Part shown: in pieces, positions 39,675-48,925 of the stretch
How positions within the stretch are numbered: position 1 is the first letter of the stretch
Layout of the letters: each line of letters begins with the position of its first letter
NCBI GenBank assembly: GCA_035650275.1
Contig: DASRHY010000100.1
Span: 17,147-81,146, forward strand
Length of the DNA stretch: 64,000 bases
Origin: DASRHY01 sp035650275
GTDB taxonomy: Bacteria > Actinomycetota > Actinomycetes > Propionibacteriales > Kribbellaceae
Reading direction: 5' to 3'
Made by a program: the position numbers and the translations under genes
Notes under the pieces: model-generated
The model's database searches: none
Told to the model about the DNA's origin: nothing
Seen by the model: the letters and a program-made list of their open reading frames with translations, nothing else

Positions 39675-39821
39675 ATGGGTACGTTGATCGGAGCCGCGCT
39701 TGCGGCGCTTGCGGGCCTGGCCGTCGCCACCACCACCGTCGTGGGGGTCGTGAACACGGTCAAGGACGACCCGTCGCAGCCGGAGAACAGCACTCCGGTG
39801 GTCCAGTACGGTCAGCGCTGA
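39675..39821 (+). CDS. DUF2613-type small membrane/secreted protein
   Basis: A 48-residue protein: MGTLIGAALAALAGLAVATT forms a single N-terminal hydrophobic segment, followed by a polar tail with VKDDPSQPE. Small proteins of this shape (DUF2613) lie beside aftD in mycobacteria, and here too an aftD-like gene is close. CTGAGGAGGGCC upstream provides a good ribosome-binding site for ATG 39675. Function unknown; a helper of the large glycosyltransferase is possible. A strong terminator hairpin follows. Confidence 0.75.
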   Translation: MGTLIGAALAALAGLAVATTTVVGVVNTVKDDPSQPENSTPVVQYGQR

Positions 39822-39835
39822 CGCCGGCTGACCTC

Positions 39836-39864
39836 GATCCCCGCACCGTGAAGGTGCGGGGATC
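39836..39864 (+). terminator. Terminator hairpin after the DUF2613 gene
   Basis: A perfect 12-base-pair stem (GATCCCCGCACC with GGTGCGGGGATC) closes a five-base GTGAA loop between the plus-strand small gene and the minus-strand glycosyltransferase, so it can serve both directions. Confidence 0.8.
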
Positions 39865-39883
39865 GGTGCGTGTGGTGGCGGGG

Positions 39884-41038
39884 TCAGCCCGTCTCGGCCA
39901 GTGGGTCGGACCGCTCCGGCTCGCCGGAACAGTCCTCGTCGGCCGGCAGCCCGGCCAGTACCCGCTCGAACGCCAGCACCGTCTGTGCCCAGCTGAACCG
40001 GTCCGCGGTCTCCACCGCGCCGACGGACAGGGTGCGACGCCGTACCTCGTCGGTGAGCAGGTTGAGCACCTCCGCGCAGAAGCCGGCGTGGTTGTCCACC
40101 AGTACGCCGGACTGCCCGTCGTGCACGGACTCGGTCGGCCCGCCCGCGCTGCGGTACGCGATCGCGGGCACGCCGTGTGCCGCCGCCTCGCCGACCACCA
40201 GGCCCCAGCCTTCCTTCAGGCTGGGAAGTGCCAGCAGCCACGCCTCGTCGTACGCGGCGTGCTTGTCGTCCTCGCTGACATGGCCGCGGAACTCCACCGC
40301 GTCGGCGATGCCGATCCGCTCGGCGTGCTCGCGCAGCCGCTCCGACCACCAGCCGGACCCGACGACGACCAGCCGAACCCCGGGCAGCACGGCTCGTGCC
40401 GCGGCGACCGCGTCCATCGCGTGCTCGATCTGCTTGTGTGGCACCAGCCGGCCGACGCACAGCACGGTCGGCGCCTCCGAGCGCGGCCGCTGCCGGTCCG
40501 GCGCGGGGTCGGTGCCGTTGTGTACGACGCTGACCCGCCCGGCCTCGACGCCGATCCCGGCCAGGTCGTCCCGGGAAGCGTGCGAGACGGTGACGTACCG
40601 GCAGTCGCGGTACAGCCGCGGCGCCAGCCGGGACTCGATCCACCAGCCGAGCCGGCCCGGCCGGCCCGGGTAGACCACCTGCCACTGCTCGCGGTGCACG
40701 TGGTGCACGAGTACGACCGTGCGTTGACGGCCGGGGCGCACCAGCCGGGTGAAGAACGGCAGCCCGTTCTGCACGTCGATCACCCGGTGCGGCCGCTGGC
40801 GGAGCGCCTGCCACAGGCCGTGTGCGTACACGCTGACCTTGCCGCCGCGGTACAGGTATCGCACGCCGCGACGGTGGACCTCCCGCGGGCTGCCCGGGTA
40901 GGCCGCGCACAGCACGGTCACGGTCCAGCCGCGTACGGCCAGGCCGGACGCGACCTCCTCGACGTACCGCTCGGAGCCGCCGCCCTCGGGGTTCGTCGTG
41001 TCACGCCAGTTCACGATCAGCAAGGATCGTTCACGCAT
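39884..41038 (-). CDS. GT4-family glycosyltransferase
   Basis: A 384-residue GT-B glycosyltransferase. The N-terminal half starts LLIVNWRDTTNPEGGGSERYVEE, a nucleotide-sugar/acceptor-binding glycine-rich loop; the C-terminal half has 'VLCVGRLVPHKQIEHAMDA' and the family-4 EX7E motif in 'PSLKEGWGLVVGEAAAHGVPAIAY', which holds the donor sugar. It transfers a sugar from a nucleotide donor to a lipid or glycan acceptor in the cytosol. ATG 41038 is supported by the conserved N-terminus. It is divergent from the methyltransferase at 41130. Confidence 0.88.
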   Translation of the reverse strand: MRERSLLIVNWRDTTNPEGGGSERYVEEVASGLAVRGWTVTVLCAAYPGSPREVHRRGVRYLYRGGKVSVYAHGLWQALRQRPHRVIDVQNGLPFFTRLVRPGRQRTVVLVHHVHREQWQVVYPGRPGRLGWWIESRLAPRLYRDCRYVTVSHASRDDLAGIGVEAGRVSVVHNGTDPAPDRQRPRSEAPTVLCVGRLVPHKQIEHAMDAVAAARAVLPGVRLVVVGSGWWSERLREHAERIGIADAVEFRGHVSEDDKHAAYDEAWLLALPSLKEGWGLVVGEAAAHGVPAIAYRSAGGPTESVHDGQSGVLVDNHAGFCAEVLNLLTDEVRRRTLSVGAVETADRFSWAQTVLAFERVLAGLPADEDCSGEPERSDPLAETG

Positions 41039-41129
41039 TGTTCCGGGCCTCCCACCACATATGCCGCGGGAGGTTACCAGGCAGTAACGATGTTCCGCCA
41101 GAGCGGGCGGCATCCGTTATCGTCACTCG

Positions 41130-41876
41130 GTGCACGCCGTCACCGCCGACCGGCCCTGGAAGGCCGATCTGGGCCGAGCCCTGCGGCTGTTCCGCGCCTT
41201 CGGGGTCGAGCAGACCGACCCGGACCACTTCTACGGAACGCTGGCCACGGACTCGGCGCGGCAGGTCGCGTCGTACGCGCCGCTGGCCGGGCGGACACTG
41301 CTCGACGTCGGCGGCGGACCCGGGTACTTCGCGGACGCGTTCCGCGCCGCCGGCGCGACGTACTGGGCCGTCGACTCCGACCTCGGCGAGATGAGCGGCC
41401 GCGGTGCGCCGGCGCCCGGCACGCTGCTCGCCAGCGGGATGGCACTGCCGGTCCGCGACGGCGCGGTCGACGTGTGCTTCTCCTCGAACGTGCTCGAGCA
41501 CGTGCCGGACCCGTGGCTGATGGCCGACGAGATGGTGCGGGTGACCAGGCCGGGCGGCATCGTGTTCCTGTCGTACACCGGCTGGTGGGGCATCCACGGC
41601 GGGCACGAGACCGCGCCGTGGCACTACCTCGGCGGTCACCGGGCCGCGGCCCGCTACCAGCGCCGTACCGGCAAGCCGCCGAAGAACAGGTACGGCGAGT
41701 CGCTGTTCCCGATCACCGTCGCCGGCGGGCTGCGCTGGGCCCGGGCCTGCCGCCACGCCGAGCTGGTGCAGGCGCTGCCGCGGTATCACCCGCGTTGGGC
41801 GTACGGCGTGCTCGCGGTCCCGGGCGTCCGTGAGGTGGCGACCTGGAACCTCGTGCTGGTGCTGCGCCGGACATGA
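41130..41876 (+). CDS. SAM-dependent methyltransferase in the AftD locus
   Basis: A 248-residue class I methyltransferase with motif I LLDVGGGPGYFADAF, an acidic 'WAVDSD' end of strand two, 'VCFSSNVLEHVPDPWLMADEM' (motif II) and 'VTRPGGIVFLSYT' (motif III). The C-terminal part lacks membrane segments. It could methylate a sugar or a polyprenyl-linked intermediate. GTG 41130 starts it, and the stop overlaps the AftD-like gene by four bases (ATGA), so the two are translated together. Confidence 0.85.
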   Translation: MHAVTADRPWKADLGRALRLFRAFGVEQTDPDHFYGTLATDSARQVASYAPLAGRTLLDVGGGPGYFADAFRAAGATYWAVDSDLGEMSGRGAPAPGTLLASGMALPVRDGAVDVCFSSNVLEHVPDPWLMADEMVRVTRPGGIVFLSYTGWWGIHGGHETAPWHYLGGHRAAARYQRRTGKPPKNRYGESLFPITVAGGLRWARACRHAELVQALPRYHPRWAYGVLAVPGVREVATWNLVLVLRRT

Positions 41877-44800
41877 CCGTGGCCGGGGTGGCGCTGCCCG
41901 CCGAGCGGGAGATCGGGGCGGAGGCGGTCTGGCGGATGCGCCGGATCGCGGTCTGCGCGGTGCTCTTCGCGGTGGCGTTCCTGCAGCAGCCGGGCCGGTT
42001 GGTCGCCGACACCAAACTCGACCTGGTCGCTGACCCGGTCAGGTTCCTGGGCCGGGCGCTGAACCTGTGGGAGCCGGAGGGCTTCGCCGGTCAGCTGCAG
42101 AACCAGGCGTACGGATACCTGTTCCCGATCGGCCCGGTGTTCGCGCTCGCGGACGTGCTGCAGGTGCCGGGCTGGGCGATCCAGCGGCTGTGGTGGGGGA
42201 TCGTGCTGAGCACCGCGTTCCTCGGCGCCCGGGCGCTGGCCGCGCGGCTCGGGATCGGCACCCCGGCAACCCAGCTGCTGGCCGGGCTGGCCTACGCGCT
42301 CGCGCCCCGGATGTTGTCCACGGTCGGCCCGGTGTCCGCGGAGGCGTGGCCGATGGCGGTCGCACCCTGGATCCTGCTGCCGCTGGTCGCCGTCGCCGCC
42401 GGTGCGCCGGTACGACGCTCGGCGCTGCGCTCGGGCGTGGCGGTCGCGCTGGCCGGTGGGGTGAACGCGGTGCTGAGCTTCGCCGCCGCGCTGCCGGCGC
42501 TGCTGTACCTGCTGACCCGGCGGATGGGCGGTGGCGGCTGGCGGCTGCTCGCCTGGTGGTGCGCGGCGGCGGCGCTCGGCACGCTGTGGTGGGTCGGGCC
42601 GCTGTTCCTGCTCGGCGCCTACAGCCCGCCGTTCCTTGACTACATCGAGAGCGCGCGGAACACCACCGCCCCGACCTGGCTGGTGGAGACCTTGCGCGGC
42701 ACCGACCACTGGGTCGGGTTCCTCGGCCCGCAGCTCGGCGCGACCTGGCAGGCCGGGCTGGACCTGGCGACCAACCCGGCGCTGGTGCTGGACACGGTCA
42801 TCGTCGCCGGTCTGGGGCTGGCGGGCCTGGCGATGCGCTCGATGCCCGAGCGCCGCTGGCTGTGCGCCGTGTTCCTCACCGGCCTGCTCGCGGTCACCTT
42901 CGGCCACGTCGGCGCCCTGGACGGGCCGTTCGCCGGGACCCAGCGCGAGCTGCTCGACGGTGCGCTGGCGCCGCTGCGAAACGTGCACAAGTTCGATCCG
43001 CTGATCCGGCTGCCGCTTGCGCTCGGGCTCGCGCACGTGCTGTCCCGGATCGCCTGGGGACGGCTCGCGGCCGAGCGGCGGCTGACCGGGCTGACGGTGA
43101 AGGCGGTCGCGCTGGTCGCCGTACTCGGGATGGCCGGGCCGGCACTGGCCGGGCGGCTGGCGCCCAGCGGCAGCTACGACGCGCTGCCGGACCACTGGCA
43201 GCAGGCGGCCGCGTGGCTCGACGCCAACGCGTCCGGGCGGGCCCTGCTGGCGCCAGGCTCACGGTTCGGCACCTACACGTGGGGGACCAGCCACGACGAG
43301 CCGCTGCAGCCGCTCACGACGGCGGACTGGGAGGTGCGCAACGCGATCCCGCTGGTGCAGCCCGGGCATATCCGGTTCCTGGACGCGATCGAGCAGCGGT
43401 TCGCGTCCGGCCGGGCGGCGCCGGGCCTGGCGTCGTACCTGCGTCGCGGCGGGGTCGAGTTCGTTGTCGTGCGCAACGACCTGGATGTCGCCGCCGGCCA
43501 GGTGACCCGGCCGGCGCTGGTGCGCTCGGTCCTGGAACGCGCGCCCGGTCTCGAACGGGTGGCTGACTTCGGCAGGATCGCGCCGCAGCCGCCCGCACCC
43601 GGCACCGTGGTGGACGCACGATTGCAGCAGGAGACGCCGGCCGTCGAGATCTGGCGGGTGACCGGCCCGGCGCCGGCGACGGTCAGCCTGGTGCCGCTGG
43701 ACCAGGTGTCCCGGGTCAGCGGCGGCCCGGAGTCGCTGCTCGACCTGGCCGACAACGACCTGCTGCTGGCCCGGCCGTCGATGTTGGCCGGCAGCGACGG
43801 CGCCGAGCTGGCGGACGGGCCGGTGATCATGACCGACGGCATGCGCCGGCGTGAGGTCGACTTCGGCGCCAGCCTCGGCAACCGCTCGGCGACCCTGACC
43901 CCCTCGGACCCGCTGCGGTTGCACCGGGTACAGCCGGACTACCTGCCGTTCACCGGCGCCGAGCACCTCACCGTGGGTACCTGGCACGGCGCCGCCGACG
44001 TCCAGGTCTCGTCGTCGCGGTCCGACGCCGGCGTGCTCGGCGGTACCGACCCGGCCGAACAGCCGGCAGCGGCCTTCGACGGCGACCGAGCGACGGCCTG
44101 GGTCGCCGCGCCGGACGACGCGGTCGCGCCCTGGCTGGAGATCAGATCCGAGCAGCCCCGGCAGCTGCCGGAGCTGACCGTCGACCTGCTGCCGGCGTCG
44201 GTCCGGTCGCTGGAGTCCCTCGTGGTCGCCGTCGACCAGGTCACGACGACCATCCCGGTGACCTCGGCTCGCGTGCACATCCCGCTGCCGGACGCGCCCT
44301 GGAGCACGCTGCGAATCGAGCTGCGGACCCGGGCCGCCTCGGCGCTGCCGCTCGGGATCGCCGAAGTGAGCGGGCTTGGCGTCCGGCACGGCCTGCGGGT
44401 GCCGGACGACGCACCGGCGGACCGGGCCACCGACGTGTTCTCGTTCACCGCGGCCGACGGCCACTCCGACGGCTGTGTCCCGGCCAGGGGGCGGATCGCG
44501 TGCCTGCCCGGGCTGGTGCGGGCCGGTGAGGACGACCAGCGCATCGATCGGACCTTCACGGTCACAAGGCCCGGCGAGTTCGCGCTCAGCATGCGGGCCG
44601 CGCCCCGCCCGGGTGACGACCTGGCCCGCCGGCTCGCCGCGGCCACCGGGCGCCCGATCGCCGCCACCACGTCGTCGGTGGCGGTCGACACCCCGGTCTC
44701 GTCCGCCACCGCGGCGGTCGACGGCCTGGTCGGCACCGGCTGGACCGCGGACCCGGACGACGACGAGCCGAGCATCGCGCTGCGGTTCCGGCAACGCACC

Positions 44801-46045
44801 CTGGTCAGCCAGCTGCGGCTGGTCACCTCACCCGGGCTGCCCGCGAGCCGGCCTCAGCAGGTCACCGTGACCGCCGGCGGCGAGACCATCCATGCCGACC
44901 TCGGCAGCACCGGCGTGATCCGCTTCCCGCAGCGCGCGGTCGACGGGCTGATCATCACCATTCCCGCCCAGCCGCGCACCGCGTCGTACGACCCGACCAC
45001 GGGTGAGACGCGCTGGCTGCCGTGGGGACTGAGCGAGATCGAGGTACCGGCACTCGGCAGCCGCCACGCGGACACCGGGACGCCGGTCGTGGTGCCGTGC
45101 GGGCAGGGCCCGGCGGTCGCGATCGACGACACGATGCACCGCACCAGGGTCGAGGCGACCGTCGGGCAGCTCGAGTCGCTGAGCGAGCTGACCGTGACAC
45201 CGTGCGGTGCGGACGGCGCGCGGGTCCGGCTGTCCCGGGGCGAGCACCGGCTGGTGATGAACGCGACCAGCGCCTGGCGGCCGGTGGCGGCCGGGCTGCG
45301 GGCGGACACCGCGGTGAGCGGCGGCAGCGACGTGCTGCCCGAACCGCGGGTGGTGCGCTGGGGGAAGACGTCCCGGGCGCTCGCCCTGAACGACCGGCCG
45401 GCCGGCAGCCTGCTGGTGATCGCCGAGAACGCGAACCCGGGCTGGCGCGCCACCCTCGACGGCCGGCCACTGCGCGCGGTGCAGGTGGACGGCTGGCAGC
45501 AGGGGTTCGCCGTGCCGGCCGGCAGTGCGGGCCTGGTCGAGCTCAGCTTCGGGCCGTCGGAGCCGTACCGGGTCGCGCTGTTCCTCGGCGGCGTAGCGCT
45601 GCTCGCGCTGCTGCTGCTCGCGTTCGTGCTCGTGTACGCCGACGGCCCGGCGCGGATCGTCCCTGCTCGCCCCCGAGCGGCGGTCAAGGTGGTGCTGGTG
45701 GTCGCGGCGCTGACCCTGCTGGCCGGCTGGCCCGGCGCGCTGCTGGGACTCGCGGCGGTGGCGGCCCGGTCGTTGCTGGCGCGTTCCGCGCTGGAGCTGC
45801 CATGGGCGGCTGCCGCCGGGACCTGCTTCACGCTGGCGGGCTGCCTGCTGGTGCTGCGGCCGTGGGGCTCGCCGGCGGGCGGCTACGCGGCCGACTCCGT
45901 ACCGGCGCAGCTGCTCTGCCTGCTCACGGTCGCACTGGTCGTGGCTCCGGCCGTGCCGATCCGACGCGGTCGCGCAGGCGTCGTACCGGCCGCTCCACCG
46001 TCCGGTACAGCAGCCACGCCAGCGGAACGCTCACAGCCAGGGTGA
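41873..46045 (+). CDS. AftD-like GT-C membrane glycosyltransferase (DUF3367)
   Basis: A 1390-residue protein. The N-terminal ~420 residues hold about eleven helices with a GT-C core, including 'DTKLDLVADPVRFLGRALNLWEP' in the first loop, matching the AftD N-terminal family. The long extracytoplasmic middle contains at least two discoidin-like carbohydrate-binding modules (around residues 730-790, 'AAFDGDRATAWVA', and 945-990, 'AAVDGLVGTGWTADPDDDEPSI'). Helices return at about 1240-1370. In mycobacteria AftD adds alpha-1,3-arabinofuranose to cell-wall arabinan; here the sugar is unknown. The 3' end overlaps the convergent acyltransferase by 122 bases. Confidence 0.85.
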   Translation: MTVAGVALPAEREIGAEAVWRMRRIAVCAVLFAVAFLQQPGRLVADTKLDLVADPVRFLGRALNLWEPEGFAGQLQNQAYGYLFPIGPVFALADVLQVPGWAIQRLWWGIVLSTAFLGARALAARLGIGTPATQLLAGLAYALAPRMLSTVGPVSAEAWPMAVAPWILLPLVAVAAGAPVRRSALRSGVAVALAGGVNAVLSFAAALPALLYLLTRRMGGGGWRLLAWWCAAAALGTLWWVGPLFLLGAYSPPFLDYIESARNTTAPTWLVETLRGTDHWVGFLGPQLGATWQAGLDLATNPALVLDTVIVAGLGLAGLAMRSMPERRWLCAVFLTGLLAVTFGHVGALDGPFAGTQRELLDGALAPLRNVHKFDPLIRLPLALGLAHVLSRIAWGRLAAERRLTGLTVKAVALVAVLGMAGPALAGRLAPSGSYDALPDHWQQAAAWLDANASGRALLAPGSRFGTYTWGTSHDEPLQPLTTADWEVRNAIPLVQPGHIRFLDAIEQRFASGRAAPGLASYLRRGGVEFVVVRNDLDVAAGQVTRPALVRSVLERAPGLERVADFGRIAPQPPAPGTVVDARLQQETPAVEIWRVTGPAPATVSLVPLDQVSRVSGGPESLLDLADNDLLLARPSMLAGSDGAELADGPVIMTDGMRRREVDFGASLGNRSATLTPSDPLRLHRVQPDYLPFTGAEHLTVGTWHGAADVQVSSSRSDAGVLGGTDPAEQPAAAFDGDRATAWVAAPDDAVAPWLEIRSEQPRQLPELTVDLLPASVRSLESLVVAVDQVTTTIPVTSARVHIPLPDAPWSTLRIELRTRAASALPLGIAEVSGLGVRHGLRVPDDAPADRATDVFSFTAADGHSDGCVPARGRIACLPGLVRAGEDDQRIDRTFTVTRPGEFALSMRAAPRPGDDLARRLAAATGRPIAATTSSVAVDTPVSSATAAVDGLVGTGWTADPDDDEPSIALRFRQRTLVSQLRLVTSPGLPASRPQQVTVTAGGETIHADLGSTGVIRFPQRAVDGLIITIPAQPRTASYDPTTGETRWLPWGLSEIEVPALGSRHADTGTPVVVPCGQGPAVAIDDTMHRTRVEATVGQLESLSELTVTPCGADGARVRLSRGEHRLVMNATSAWRPVAAGLRADTAVSGGSDVLPEPRVVRWGKTSRALALNDRPAGSLLVIAENANPGWRATLDGRPLRAVQVDGWQQGFAVPAGSAGLVELSFGPSEPYRVALFLGGVALLALLLLAFVLVYADGPARIVPARPRAAVKVVLVVAALTLLAGWPGALLGLAAVAARSLLARSALELPWAAAAGTCFTLAGCLLVLRPWGSPAGGYAADSVPAQLLCLLTVALVVAPAVPIRRGRAGVVPAAPPSGTAATPAERSQPG

Positions 46046-47096
46046 GCACGAAGACCTGGAGCGTGCTGCCCGTGAAGGTCTCCAGGTCCAGCACTCGCAT
46101 CACGCCCTCGAGCACGAGGATGTGGACCAGGAAGATCTCGTACGAGATCGCCCCGAGCCAGCGCATCGCCGACCCGCCGACCCAGCGGGTACCTGCGGTG
46201 AGCTCCGGCCGCAGCACGCACGGTGCGATGAGCGCCAGCGCGGCGGCCAGGTAGAGCAGGTTCTTCGTCAGGGCCTCGCCCAGCGGCAGCGGGACCAGCG
46301 TCGCAGCGCCGGCGACGGGGGTGGCCGCAACCGCGATCAGGCAGCCCGCCAGCACCCAGCAGCTGCCCGGTGCCGCGGCCACCGTGCGTAGCACCGCCGG
46401 CGACCGTTCCCGGTCGGTCTCCCACCAGACCGCCAGTACCGCCAGCGCCATGCCGGCCGCGAACCAGTCGAGGTAGTTCGGCAGCCAGAACACCGACGAG
46501 ATGTCGAACGTCACCACGGTCCGGGTCGCGACGTACCAGACCACCGTCAGTCCACCCAGTGCGGCGCAGCCGGCGAGTATCCGCAGCGGACGCCAGCGCC
46601 GGCCGGCCAGCACCGCGACGAGGAGCCAGCCGAACACCGGCAGCAACAGGTAGAACACGACCTCCGTCGCCAGGCTCCACATCTGCGTGAGCCCGGTGCG
46701 CTGCTGGTCGTCACCGTAGATCTGCGTCAGCGTGAGCGACCGCAGCAGCCCCTGCGGGCCGGTGCCGTCCACGCTCGGCACCAGCGCGAACGCGACCAGC
46801 AACACCACCCAGTACGCCGGCAGGATCCGCAGCGTCCGGTGCCACAGGTACCGCCGCACGGACGGCCCGTCGGCGTCCGCCCGCGCCGCGAGCAGCCAGG
46901 GCCGGAACAGCAGGAACCCCGACAGCACGAAGAACAGCGCCACCCCGAAGTCCAGCCGGGCCAGGAACAGCCCACCGGTGTCCGGACCGTACCTCCCGGT
47001 CCAGTACGCCGCGTGGGTGGCGACCACACCGATCGCGGCGATCGCCCGGATCCCGTCCAGCGCGGGGTAGCGGGTCACCGGGCCCATCGGCGTCAC
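45924..47096 (-). CDS. Acyltransferase-3 (OafA-like) membrane protein
   Basis: An approximately 390-residue integral membrane O-acyltransferase with ten helices. The family start RYPALDGIRAIAAIGVVATHAAYW contains the catalytic histidine and the R-x-x-D-G-x-R motif; 'DFGVALFFVLSGFLLFRPW' follows. It probably acetylates or acylates a surface glycan. Starts at GTG 47096 (overlapping the upstream stop), GTG 47099 or ATG 47087 are all possible. The last 122 bases overlap the 3' end of the AftD-like gene on the other strand. Confidence 0.9.
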   Translation of the reverse strand: MTPMGPVTRYPALDGIRAIAAIGVVATHAAYWTGRYGPDTGGLFLARLDFGVALFFVLSGFLLFRPWLLAARADADGPSVRRYLWHRTLRILPAYWVVLLVAFALVPSVDGTGPQGLLRSLTLTQIYGDDQQRTGLTQMWSLATEVVFYLLLPVFGWLLVAVLAGRRWRPLRILAGCAALGGLTVVWYVATRTVVTFDISSVFWLPNYLDWFAAGMALAVLAVWWETDRERSPAVLRTVAAAPGSCWVLAGCLIAVAATPVAGAATLVPLPLGEALTKNLLYLAAALALIAPCVLRPELTAGTRWVGGSAMRWLGAISYEIFLVHILVLEGVMRVLDLETFTGSTLQVFVLTLAVSVPLAWLLYRTVERPVRRLRDRVGSARPEPRPVRP

Positions 47097-48925
47097 CACG
47101 CCGCCGGCTGGGGGAGACCGACGACGAGGCTCTTCACGCAGACGTCCTGGCCGCCCGCCTCACGGCTGACCGTGACCGCATCAACGGCGCCGGCCACGGC
47201 GACGTACAGCCGGCGCTGCCCGGCCGCGACCGCGACCTCGGCGCTGGTGTCTCCGGCCCGCACCGTCAGGGTGGTCGCCGTGGGCGTGACCAGGTCGAGC
47301 TGGACCACCCAGTTCCAGGCGAAGACCGCGGAGTCCAGCGGGATCCGGGTCGGCCCGGTCCCGACGCTCCAGCCGCAGCCCGGCGCCGGCCCGGGCCGCG
47401 ACACCGGGCCGCTGACCTGCGAGTCCTGCAGCCGGCCCTCCTTGCTGAGCTCGAACAGCCGCCGGGTCGACATACCCGTGTCGAGCGGCGCGGCCTCCAG
47501 CCCGACCGGGCCGAGCAGGTTCGTCGGCAGGTTCGCCGGCCAGAGCAGCCGCCAGACCACCTCGGACGGCACCGGGCCGTCGTAGATCACCGCGTCCGGC
47601 CCGAGCTGGCCGGTCGCCTGCCGCGCGTTGGCCAGGTACGCGCGGCCCTCGTTCGCGGTCCAGCGCTCACCGAAGGTGTACGCCGAGTACGCCGCGGAGG
47701 CGGCCAGCAGTCCGATCGCGAACGCCGCCGCGGTCGGGACGTGCAGGGTGCCCGCGAGCGCCGAGCTGGTCAGCGGCCGGATCCGGCCGAGCACCGGCCG
47801 GCCGAGCTCCGGCCGAGTGCGCAGCGTCGACAGCCCCACCGCGAGCGCGGCGACCAGCGCGAAGTCGGTGAAGTACCGGTACTCGGCACCGATCGCGGCG
47901 ACACCGGTGACCTGGACCCGGGTGATCAGCAGTACCACGAACTCGAGCAGCAGGTACAGCCCGGCCAGCAGCCAGGCCCGGTAGGCGTTGACGCGGCGCT
48001 TTGTGGTACCCGCCACGAACGCCACGACCAGCCCGGCGGCGACCAGCTGGAGCGCGGCGTGCGGTGCCGCCAGCGAGTCGACCCAGCCGATCGGCTCCCA
48101 CGTCCACGGCCCGCCGACCAGTCCCGGCAGGACCGTGCGTCGCAGCATCACGTCCATCAGCTCGGCCGCCTGCTGCGGCCCCGCGCCCTCGCGCACCGGC
48201 GTCGACACCTGGGTGACGTAGTAGACCAGGTACGGAACCAGCACCGCGGTGTACGCCACCCAGGCGACCCAGTACCGGCGCAGCGCGATGAACAGCCCGC
48301 GGAACAACGGTGCCGGCGTGCAGAACAACCAGGTGATCGCGGCCATCAGCGGTACCGCGAACGCGGTCTTCTCCGAGAACGCGAGGCCCGCGACCAGCGC
48401 CGTGACCGCGAGCAGCAGCGGGACGGCCCGGCGGGTCCGGACGAAGCCCAGGTGCGCGATCAGCGCGAGCACGGTGAACAGCTGCTGCGGGAGCTGGTTC
48501 AGCGCCGCCGCCCACCACAGCGTGGCCGGCAGGCTGATGGTCGAGAACAGGAACACCGCGTACGGCGCCAGGATCGCGAGCCGGTCGCCGAACAGCCGCC
48601 GCAGCAGCACCAGCACGGCGACGTCCACCGCGAGCTGCAGCAGCAGGCTGGTAGTCATCACCAGCCCGAAGTTCAGTGGGGCCGCGCGGGTGACCAGCCA
48701 GGCCCAGACCATCCCGCCGGGCATCAGGTGGCCGTTGTACGCCTCGAACAACAGCTCGTTGCTGAACAGCGGCAGCTGCGCGGCCCTGGTGTAGAAGACG
48801 TAGTCGTCCAGGCTGAAGTAGCCGCGGTACCCGATCCAGGCGCGCAGCGCGAGCTGGACGGCGGTCAGCGCCGCGGCGACCAGGACCAGCGGGCCGACCG
48901 TACGGCCGAGGATCTTCAGCGTCAC
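47093..48925 (-). CDS. GT-C-type polytopic membrane glycosyltransferase-like protein
   Basis: A 610-residue protein with about eleven to thirteen helices. The first extracytoplasmic loop has 'GYFSLDDYVFYTRAAQLPL', an Asp-Asp pair in the position of GT-C catalytic acids; the later loop 'YNGHLMPGGMVWAW' and a soluble beta-rich C-terminal ~150 residues resemble GT39-like mannosyl- or rhamnosyl-transferases. Exact family not assigned. GTG 48925 overlaps the upstream methyltransferase by four bases, and its stop overlaps the acyltransferase start. Confidence 0.75.
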   Translation of the reverse strand: MTLKILGRTVGPLVLVAAALTAVQLALRAWIGYRGYFSLDDYVFYTRAAQLPLFSNELLFEAYNGHLMPGGMVWAWLVTRAAPLNFGLVMTTSLLLQLAVDVAVLVLLRRLFGDRLAILAPYAVFLFSTISLPATLWWAAALNQLPQQLFTVLALIAHLGFVRTRRAVPLLLAVTALVAGLAFSEKTAFAVPLMAAITWLFCTPAPLFRGLFIALRRYWVAWVAYTAVLVPYLVYYVTQVSTPVREGAGPQQAAELMDVMLRRTVLPGLVGGPWTWEPIGWVDSLAAPHAALQLVAAGLVVAFVAGTTKRRVNAYRAWLLAGLYLLLEFVVLLITRVQVTGVAAIGAEYRYFTDFALVAALAVGLSTLRTRPELGRPVLGRIRPLTSSALAGTLHVPTAAAFAIGLLAASAAYSAYTFGERWTANEGRAYLANARQATGQLGPDAVIYDGPVPSEVVWRLLWPANLPTNLLGPVGLEAAPLDTGMSTRRLFELSKEGRLQDSQVSGPVSRPGPAPGCGWSVGTGPTRIPLDSAVFAWNWVVQLDLVTPTATTLTVRAGDTSAEVAVAAGQRRLYVAVAGAVDAVTVSREAGGQDVCVKSLVVGLPQPAAW

